From CAZGMN01 sp964645765 (GTDB lineage: Bacteria; Acidobacteriota; Aminicenantia; Aminicenantales; Aminicenantaceae): a stretch of 64,000 nt of DNA. A model generated the notes under the pieces. The model had not been told where the DNA came from. It saw nothing but the letters and a program-made list of their open reading frames with translations, and did not search any database. Numbering within the stretch: the stretch's first letter is position 1; each line of letters opens with the position of its first letter. The translations under genes were made by a program, and so were the position numbers. Shown piece by piece: positions 58,063 to 64,000 of this stretch. The DNA lies in NCBI GenBank assembly GCA_964645765.1, contig CAZYBE010000002.1, positions 1 to 64,000 on the forward strand, given 5' to 3'.

Positions 58063-59597
58063 AAAACAATATGACTCGTTCTTTGGTAGGAATTCTTGTT
58101 TTAGTGATGATATTCATGGTTTTTTCCTGCACCAAGGTCGGCCCGAAGAAACTTTCCACTGAGCTTCTCGCGGTCCAAGGAAATCCGCTGGTGAGCTTCA
58201 GAATCTTGCTCAACGTTGGCTCGGCCAATGACCCGGCAGGAAAAGAAGGGTTGTCCGCAATAACGCTCAGCATGCTGGCCAACGGCGGAAGCAAAAGCCT
58301 GACCTTCAAGGAAATCCAGAAGAAATTCTATCCCATGGCTGCCTACGTTGGGCTTTCAGTGGATAAGGAGATGTCTGTCTTGGTCGGGACGATTCATATC
58401 GACAACCTGGAGAAATATTATACCATCTTCAAAGACATGCTCCTTGACCCGGGCTTTCGTGAGGAAGATTTCAACAGGATAAAGACCAGGCAAATGAATT
58501 TTGTCGAAAAAACCCTGGTGAGCAACATGGATGAACAGTTCGGGAAAGAAATTCTGAACCTGATGATGTACGAGGGGCATCCCTACGGCCATCACGAGGC
58601 AGGGACAGTCGAATCTCTGAAGTCGCTGACCTTGGAGGACATCAAGGCTTTTTACAAAGAGCATTTCCTCCAGGGAAACATCGTCATCGGCCTTGCCGGA
58701 GGCTATCCTGCCGATTTTCCTGACAAGGTCGTCAAGGACTTTTCAGCGCTTCCCGAAGGACAAACGCCAAAGCTGAAATTGCCTGCGCAGCGGAAGCCTT
58801 CTGGCCTTGAAATTGTCATCGCCGAGAAGAAGACGCCTGCCACGGCCATCTCCATGGGCTTCCCAGTCACAATCTCAAAGGCTGATGCGGATTATTTTCC
58901 GCTGTGGATTGCAGTTGCTCATTTTGGAGAGCACAGGCAGTCTCTCTCCCTCCTCTTCCAGAAGATTAGGGAACAGCGCGGCCAGAATTACGGCGATTAT
59001 GCCTATGCTGACCACTTCATCCAGGGAAGGGATAAATTCCCGGCTCAAAACGATTGCCGGCGGCAGCAGTATTTTTCGATCTGGATCAGGCCGCTGGCAA
59101 ATTCCAACCGGCATTTTGTTTTGCGCCAGGCCATAATGGAGCTCAAGAAGCTGGTCGAAGAGGGAATCTCCAAAGAAAGGTTTGAAATAACCAGAACTTA
59201 TCTCCTCAACTACACCAAGCTCTATGCCCAAACCCTTGAAGAGAGGCTTGGCTGGCAGATGGATTCCCATTATTACGGCTATCAAGACTTCCTGGCTGAA
59301 GTCCAGAACAGGCTTCCGCTTATCAAGCGCGAGGATGTTAACCGGGCTATAAAAAAATATCTAAACTTCGACAATATTGACATCGCCATGATCACAGATG
59401 ATGCCAAATCATTCAAAGAGGCGCTGGTGTCCAATGCTCCGTCTCCGATTAAATATGCCAATCCCAGCATGCCCAAGGAAGTTTTAGAAGAAGACAAAAC
59501 CATTCAGGTTTTCCCTCTTGCTGTCAAGGCAGAGAAAGTGAGGGTAGGGCCGGCCATGGACTTCTTCCAGAAAGCAGGGATTCCGAAAACAGAATAA
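58059..59597 (+). CDS. M16-family lipoprotein (non-catalytic partner)
   Basis: A 512-residue protein with a lipoprotein signal (LVMIFMVFSCTKVG; the cysteine is the lipid site). It has both M16 halves, but the zinc motif position reads GLSAITLSMLANGGSKSLTF, so HXXEH is absent. The second half carries SQLFQKIREQRG-type features (SLLFQKIREQRGQNYGDYAY). In two-gene M16 systems the inactive partner completes the substrate chamber; the 4-bp overlap with the catalytic gene supports this. It is probably anchored in the outer or inner membrane. Confidence 0.92.
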   Translation: MKNNMTRSLVGILVLVMIFMVFSCTKVGPKKLSTELLAVQGNPLVSFRILLNVGSANDPAGKEGLSAITLSMLANGGSKSLTFKEIQKKFYPMAAYVGLSVDKEMSVLVGTIHIDNLEKYYTIFKDMLLDPGFREEDFNRIKTRQMNFVEKTLVSNMDEQFGKEILNLMMYEGHPYGHHEAGTVESLKSLTLEDIKAFYKEHFLQGNIVIGLAGGYPADFPDKVVKDFSALPEGQTPKLKLPAQRKPSGLEIVIAEKKTPATAISMGFPVTISKADADYFPLWIAVAHFGEHRQSLSLLFQKIREQRGQNYGDYAYADHFIQGRDKFPAQNDCRRQQYFSIWIRPLANSNRHFVLRQAIMELKKLVEEGISKERFEITRTYLLNYTKLYAQTLEERLGWQMDSHYYGYQDFLAEVQNRLPLIKREDVNRAIKKYLNFDNIDIAMITDDAKSFKEALVSNAPSPIKYANPSMPKEVLEEDKTIQVFPLAVKAEKVRVGPAMDFFQKAGIPKTE

Positions 59598-59849
59598 GCG
59601 CTCTTCGCAGCTCGAAGCATAAAATTTTTAACTTCAATTTGAACAATATGCCAGTCTTCGGACCCAAGCTGCCAAATAACAGCAAGCATGGCAAAAAAGA
59701 GAGAGCTTAACCTTTATGAAAAGTTGCCTGTCCCCTTTTTTAGGAATACGGCTGCGCTCACTTTAGTCGCCAGAAATGACGAGGGAAGGACATTTATTGC
59801 TTTTGTATCATTAGCTTTTGAGTTCTGAATTTCTTCATAAGGAGGGAAT

Positions 59850-61871
59850 ATGCCTGAAAAATATTTAAAAAAAATATCAAGGCCGCTCGCCTTCATCTTT
59901 ATTCTTTTTTCTGGAGCCTTATTTCTGCTCTTCAGCCAGAATATGCTGACCAGGCTCGGCCAGCACCAGGATTATGTGAGCAAAAGAATCTCTTCCTATG
60001 ACCGCACAGGTGGAAACAGGGATGCGATAACGATTCAACCTGGAGAGACAGCAGTCCTGGCAGAGATTAACGGACCCGGAGCCATCCACCACATCTGGGT
60101 CACCATCTCTGCCGAGCCTTTTTACGGACGAAAGCTCATTCTGAGGATGTACTGGGACGGCGAGGAGTTTCCTTCGGTCGAGGCGCCGATAGGCGATTTC
60201 TTTGGCGTGGGCCACGGCCTGAATCGGAACTTCAGCTCCATTCCCATCAACTGCTCGTCCGAAGGCCGGGCTCGAAACTGCTACTGGTACATGCCTTTTC
60301 TCAAATCAGCGCGGGTCACGGTGACCAACCAGGGCACAAGAGCTGTTGGCGCTTTCTACTATTATATTGATTACAGGGAACTCCCAACCCTCTCTTCTGA
60401 TACTCCTTATTTTCATGCTCAGTACCGCCAGGAAATCCCCTGCCAGGCCGGGAGAAATTACCTTCTTCTCGAGGCTTCTGGTCACGGTCATTATGTCGGC
60501 TGCAACCTCAGCATCCTCCAGACAGCCATGGGATGGTGGGGAGAAGGCGATGACATGATTTATGTCGACGGCGAAGCAGAGCCGTCACTTCACGGAACAG
60601 GCTCTGAGGATTATTTCTCGGATGCCTGGGGCATGAGGGAAGATGAGAATCCTTTCTACGGCTGCCCTCTCCAGGAAGAAGACTTTCAGGTGGGCTCTAA
60701 AGCAACGGTTTATCGCTTTCATATCCCTGACCCGATACCGTTCAAGAAATCCATCCGCGTCACAATCGAGCACGGCCATGCCAACGACCGCTCTGACTAT
60801 TTTTCTTCTGTTGCCTACTGGTATCAGAGCGAACCCCATAGGCCTTTCCCTGCTCTCCCTTCGACGGAGCAAAGGCTGCCTTTTGCTCTTGAATCCTCAA
60901 GAAACTTCGTCCCGCCTGAATGGGAAAAAGTCGAAGAGGAAAAGATAGCAACATTCGAGGATAAAAAATTAGGGATGAGATTCAAGGCAGAAAACCTCTC
61001 GAAGATTCTGACTTCCTACTATAACCAGGAGGGAACGCGATACCCCGCTCTGATGACTGAAAAAGCAGCGGTCGGCGAAGAGGCTGAACTCTCTTTCACT
61101 GTTGATATCGGAGAGCGCTACGACCTCGAGCTCTATTTTCTCAAAGGCCCGGCAATGGGCAAGATTACAGCAATCAGAAGCGGAGAGGAAGGCACAGAAT
61201 TGGAAGGCCAGATTTTTGACGGCTTTTCACCTGAAAAGATCATAGACAAGCTGACATTGAAAAATGTGCTGCTTCGCTCTGGTGTCAATTCAATCATCCT
61301 CCAGGTCATGGGCAAATCCCCAGAGTCATCGGGCATGGATCTGGCTTTCGTCGGCCTCACTCTTTTTCCTTCAAACCGCCGCTTCATCAGCGAATGGAAC
61401 CTCATCGGGCCCTTCGATGCCCCGGATATGACCTATCTTCAGCAGAGTTATCCTCCTGAAACAGAGATTGACTTTAAGAAAAGCTATATCGGCAAACTGA
61501 ACAAAAAAATCGGATGGAAGAAAATTCAGGCTGAAGAGTCAGGATATGTCCGGCTGGAGAAGCTCCTCGAGCCGAACGAGCAGGCCATCGCTTACGGGTT
61601 AGTCTATGTCTTCTCGCCAGAAGCAAGACAGGCGCTGATTCTTGCCGGAAGCGACGACGGAGTCCGAATCTGGTTGAATGATAATCTCATCCATAACAAC
61701 CCTGCCTACCGAGGGGCATACCCTGACCAGGACAAGGTTCAAGCAGAGCTGAAGCGGGGCTGGAATAAGCTGCTGGTCAAGGTTCAGCAGGGCGGCGGCG
61801 GCTGGGGCTATTATCTCCGATTTGTCGACCCGGAAGGAAAACTGAGCTGGAGCACTGAGCCAAAAAAATAG
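59850..61871 (+). CDS. GH172 (DUF2961) glycosidase-like protein
   Basis: A 673-residue exported protein: signal/anchor LAFIFILFSGALFLLFSQ (about 13-30), then the DUF2961/GH172 core with INGPGAIHHIWVTISAEPFY near 71-90, GVGHGLNRNFSSIP near 119 and GTGSEDYFSDAWG near 250. The C-terminal 160 residues form a PA14/NPCBM-like domain (RQALILAGSDDGVRIWLNDN). GH172 enzymes act on fructose dianhydrides or arabinofuranosides as oligomers. GGAGGG lies about 9 bases before ATG 59850. The preceding 250 bp show no gene. Confidence 0.9.
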   Translation: MPEKYLKKISRPLAFIFILFSGALFLLFSQNMLTRLGQHQDYVSKRISSYDRTGGNRDAITIQPGETAVLAEINGPGAIHHIWVTISAEPFYGRKLILRMYWDGEEFPSVEAPIGDFFGVGHGLNRNFSSIPINCSSEGRARNCYWYMPFLKSARVTVTNQGTRAVGAFYYYIDYRELPTLSSDTPYFHAQYRQEIPCQAGRNYLLLEASGHGHYVGCNLSILQTAMGWWGEGDDMIYVDGEAEPSLHGTGSEDYFSDAWGMREDENPFYGCPLQEEDFQVGSKATVYRFHIPDPIPFKKSIRVTIEHGHANDRSDYFSSVAYWYQSEPHRPFPALPSTEQRLPFALESSRNFVPPEWEKVEEEKIATFEDKKLGMRFKAENLSKILTSYYNQEGTRYPALMTEKAAVGEEAELSFTVDIGERYDLELYFLKGPAMGKITAIRSGEEGTELEGQIFDGFSPEKIIDKLTLKNVLLRSGVNSIILQVMGKSPESSGMDLAFVGLTLFPSNRRFISEWNLIGPFDAPDMTYLQQSYPPETEIDFKKSYIGKLNKKIGWKKIQAEESGYVRLEKLLEPNEQAIAYGLVYVFSPEARQALILAGSDDGVRIWLNDNLIHNNPAYRGAYPDQDKVQAELKRGWNKLLVKVQQGGGGWGYYLRFVDPEGKLSWSTEPKK

Positions 61872-61997
61872 GCTTGCGCCCTCTCCAGCGCCTTTTTTCT
61901 TTTATTGATAAGAATCATGCCAGGCGATATATTTTGGCAGGAAATTGCGAGATAGGGGGACACATTACTCAATTCAGAGCCGAATAGCTTAGATAAT

Positions 61998-62510
61998 TTA
62001 TGCCTCTGTAATTTCTTTTAAGGATTTAACAGGCGAGCGGAATCCATGTTCGATCATAGCCTTCAAAATGAGGTCTGCCTTCTTAAGATTGATAATTTTC
62101 CTTTTTATAGCTTTTTTCAGGATTCTCAGCGTCCCAGTCAGTTTTATTCCTAAAAGACTCGCTTCTCTTCTGGCGGCTCTATCGTCACAGGCAAAACGGA
62201 GGCCTCTTTTTTTGGCCACGGCAATGCAGGACGCCTCGCCTAAGCCTAAAGACACTGAAAGTGATTCAAAAAGTGCTTTTTCTTCACTCGCCTTCAATTC
62301 TTTCTCTCTAAGCCAACCACTCTTAAGTACTTCTTGAATTAGTTTCAAATTCGCATGCCCTATTTGAATTCCCCTCATGATTTCGACGAAAACAAAATTC
62401 GTGATAAAAGCTGCGTTTCCATACATGACTTTGATAACATCGAGTGAGCCGGAAAGAGCAAAGTTGGAAATGACACAACAATCAAATATGATCTCAGGCA
62501 TGTTCCGCAT
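61998..62510 (-). CDS. DUF3368/PIN-type toxin
   Basis: A 170-residue PIN-like protein. MPEIIFDCCVISNFALSGSL at the start supplies the first acidic residue, FVFVEIMRGI near 43 the glutamate, LGLGEASCIAVAKKRGL near 89-105 the E/D pair and FACDDRAARREASLLGIKLT near 107-126 the last acids, the DUF3368 pattern. It is a probable RNase toxin partnered by the gene upstream, which it overlaps by 17 bp. The start may be ATG 62510 or the inner ATG at 62501. Confidence 0.85.
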   Translation of the reverse strand: MRNMPEIIFDCCVISNFALSGSLDVIKVMYGNAAFITNFVFVEIMRGIQIGHANLKLIQEVLKSGWLREKELKASEEKALFESLSVSLGLGEASCIAVAKKRGLRFACDDRAARREASLLGIKLTGTLRILKKAIKRKIINLKKADLILKAMIEHGFRSPVKSLKEITEA

Positions 62511-62805
62511 CCTGGGCGGTTTCCCTGAGGTCTATTGCAAGGACAGGAATGCCCCGTTCTTTTAGATAGATTCTGGTGCTGATCGGGTCAATCCCTAAAA
62601 CCTCTGAAAGCTTGCCCAGGCTTATAAAGCCTTCCCCGTAGGCACTGAGAGCGACTTGTTTTCTGTGTTCCAGCGGATCTTTTTTTTTATAAGCAGTATC
62701 CAGAGCTTCTCTGACGAGATTCCCCAGCGTCCGCCCTTCCTTTCTGGCATATATTTTTAATTTCTTATGCTGATCCTCGTTGAGCATGATATTGGTCCTT
62801 TTCAT
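62494..62805 (-). CDS. Ribbon-helix-helix/UPF0175-type antitoxin
   Basis: A 103-residue protein. The N-terminal KRTNIMLNEDQHKKLKIYAR then TLGNLVREALDTAYKKK is a ribbon-helix-helix DNA-binding domain; the C-terminus (YGEGFISLGKLSEVLGIDPI, ISTRIYLKERGIPVL) resembles UPF0175, the usual partner of DUF3368 toxins. It should neutralise the PIN protein and repress the pair. It is preceded by an AT-rich promoter region with the GTGTATTTATATGTGTATTC repeat (two copies of ATATGTGTATT-like sequence). Confidence 0.85.
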   Translation of the reverse strand: MKRTNIMLNEDQHKKLKIYARKEGRTLGNLVREALDTAYKKKDPLEHRKQVALSAYGEGFISLGKLSEVLGIDPISTRIYLKERGIPVLAIDLRETAQDAEHA

Positions 62806-62987
62806 CGTTTCTCCTAATATGTGTATTTATATGTGTATTCTATTTTTTTTATCGGTGCTCGTCAAGAAATAAATTGATTATTTCCCGATTAGCTGATGCT
62901 CTTTTCTTAATTAAAGTGAATAAGGGGATACCTTGCTCAATTCAGTCCATAATTTTGTGGCCTTTGTGATATTGCTCGTCCAGAGCC

Positions 62988-64000
62988 TCAAGGCTTAGAA
63001 GAGGATTTTAGCAATTCCGCTGCCTTTGTCTTGATTAACTTCCAGGCTTCCCTGACATGACGTTCCTCGGTCATCCTGGAACCGATGGCCAGACGAAGCA
63101 CGTATTTCCCTCTCAACGAAGTGTGGGTTAAAAAGACCTTGCCAGTCTGATTCAAGCTGTCAAGGAGCCTCCGGTTCAAATCAGCCAGAGATTTTTCATC
63201 GCGTCCATCGTTCAGGCGAAAGCAGACAAGGCTTAAGCTCACCGGAGCCATGAGCTCGAAAGCCTCGTCCTTTGTCACCCATTCCTTGAACATCTGCGCC
63301 AGGCGGATATGCTCTCTAATAATTTTCTGAATGCCTTCCACACCATAGGAACGAATCACGAACCAGAGCTTCAGCGCCCTAAACCTCCTTCCCAGTTGAA
63401 TTCCCCAGTCACGGAAATTCTTTACCTTGGCATCCACCCCTGTCTTCAGATATTCGGGATGAATCTCAAAAGTCCGAATCAAGGTCCCTTGGTCTTTGAC
63501 AAAATAAGCTGAGCAGTCGAAATTGGTCAGCATCCATTTATGGGGGTTGAAGACAAAAGAATCGGCATACTCTGCTCCTTCCAGAATCCACCTCTTCTCA
63601 GGCAGGATGGCGGCTGTTCCGGCAAAGGCCGCATCAACGTGAAGCCAGAGGCCGAGACGGCGGCATACCTTGCCTATCGGCTTAAGGGGGTCGATGGCCG
63701 TGGAAGACGTCGTTCCGAGAGTGGCCACAACACAGGCTGGCTGCAAGCCATTCTTTTTATCCCTCTCGATGGCCTCTTCAAGCTTGGAAGGAATCATGGC
63801 GTATGATTCGTCTGTAGGGATGTAGCGAAGGTTCTCTTTTCCATAGCCGGCAATCTTCATCCCCTTCTCGACACTCGAATGAGCTTCTTCTGAGGCATAG
63901 ACAATAAGAGGCTTATTCAGCCCTTTGCTGTTTGCCTCATAATCCGTCGCCTTTTCTCTGGCTGTGAGGAGAGCGACGAGTGTCGCTGTGGACGCAGTAT
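62988..64000 (-). CDS. Group II PLP-dependent amino acid decarboxylase (5' end beyond window)
   Basis: At least 337 codons; the frame stays open through the right edge (TASTATLVALLTAREKATDY upstream of the first visible ATG at 63860). Markers: HSSVEKGMKIAG (PLP-ring histidine region), VATLGTTSSTAIDPLKPIG, LHVDAAFAGTAAILPE (cofactor aspartate) and SFVFNPHKWMLTNFDCS with the PLP lysine. It resembles aromatic-L-amino-acid decarboxylases (AADC/TyrDC). The true start is outside the window; the ATG at 63860 is internal. The 183 bp after the stop toward the antitoxin gene hold nothing recognised. Confidence 0.93.
   Translation of the reverse strand, partial: TASTATLVALLTAREKATDYEANSKGLNKPLIVYASEEAHSSVEKGMKIAGYGKENLRYIPTDESYAMIPSKLEEAIERDKKNGLQPACVVATLGTTSSTAIDPLKPIGKVCRRLGLWLHVDAAFAGTAAILPEKRWILEGAEYADSFVFNPHKWMLTNFDCSAYFVKDQGTLIRTFEIHPEYLKTGVDAKVKNFRDWGIQLGRRFRALKLWFVIRSYGVEGIQKIIREHIRLAQMFKEWVTKDEAFELMAPVSLSLVCFRLNDGRDEKSLADLNRRLLDSLNQTGKVFLTHTSLRGKYVLRLAIGSRMTEERHVREAWKLIKTKAAELLKSSSKP

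Noticed and set aside
1..64000. tRNA or rRNA genes
   Set aside because: No cloverleaf with a T-arm GTTCGAATC-type box or rRNA-like sequence was recognised by eye; a covariance search would be needed to exclude a divergent tRNA.

Overview
The window looks like part of a metagenome-assembled scaffold (two runs of exactly 100 Ns, 29214-29313 and 52386-52485) from an anaerobic bacterium of the Acidobacteriota/Aminicenantota type. This placement is inference from gene content: an FlxABCD-HdrABC electron-bifurcating cluster, a V/A-type ATPase relic, TonB receptors, a protein kinase fused to a TolB-like domain and TPRs, paired M16 peptidases, a GH172 (DUF2961) protein and queuosine genes.

Region 1 (1-11.6 kb) is an integron-type gene-cassette array, almost entirely on the minus strand. 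Thirteen to fourteen attC-like sites (about 57-129 bp, palindromic, RYYYAAC/GTTRRRY ends) alternate with one- or two-gene cassettes, and no integrase gene is visible, so it is a CALIN or a sedentary array whose integrase lies elsewhere or is lost. Cargo: DUF3795, YkgJ-like protein, BrnTA, HigBA, GNAT, DUF2283 pair, MntA-HepT, a HEPN protein with a possible primase-like C-terminus, a trypsin-like protease, a GIY-YIG-like protein, and several proteins with the HEPN RX4H motif (one membrane-anchored). The right-hand 7.8 kb is bracketed by 69-bp direct repeats of the atpD 3' end, as if an island had integrated at that gene. BrnT, HigB and HepT each carry a lesion while their antitoxin frames are intact.

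Region 2 (11.6-13.0 kb) holds V/A-ATPase subunit D and a subunit B gene with a large internal deletion. Region 3 (13.1-21.1 kb) is hdrC-hdrB-hdrA-flxD-flxC-flxB-flxA, with a GltD/NfnB-like domain inserted in HdrA. It probably couples NAD(P)H to ferredoxin and a disulfide or other low-potential partner. Region 4 (21.4-25.6 kb) has an amino-acid permease, an orphan protein and queCDE; queF is at 52 kb, so the preQ1 pathway is complete in the window.

Region 5 (25.9-37.0 kb) is an envelope polysaccharide/lipid-carrier cluster: GT-C enzymes, a UDP-galactopyranose-mutase-like flavoprotein, GtrA, epimerase, GT2, B12-radical SAM, DUF362 and a UbiA-type polyprenyl-phosphate phosphoribosyltransferase. 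Region 6 (37.2-42.2 kb) has a probably autoregulated membrane-protein/wHTH operon, a TPR plus TonB-receptor operon, a Phd-PIN toxin-antitoxin pair and a relic of glnS. Region 7 (42.2-52.3 kb) has the kinase-TolB-TPR protein, a second TonB receptor, ECF sigma/anti-sigma genes, two decayed copies of a TonB-receptor C-terminus, an exported kinase-like protein, an exported aspartic protease and queF.

Region 8 (52.5-64 kb) is ordinary metabolism: DUF6485, radical SAM, DUF6125, methyltransferase, IlvE, TrmO, the M16 pair, GH172, an RHH/PIN toxin-antitoxin pair, and a PLP decarboxylase cut by the right edge. No tRNA, rRNA or CRISPR array was recognised.
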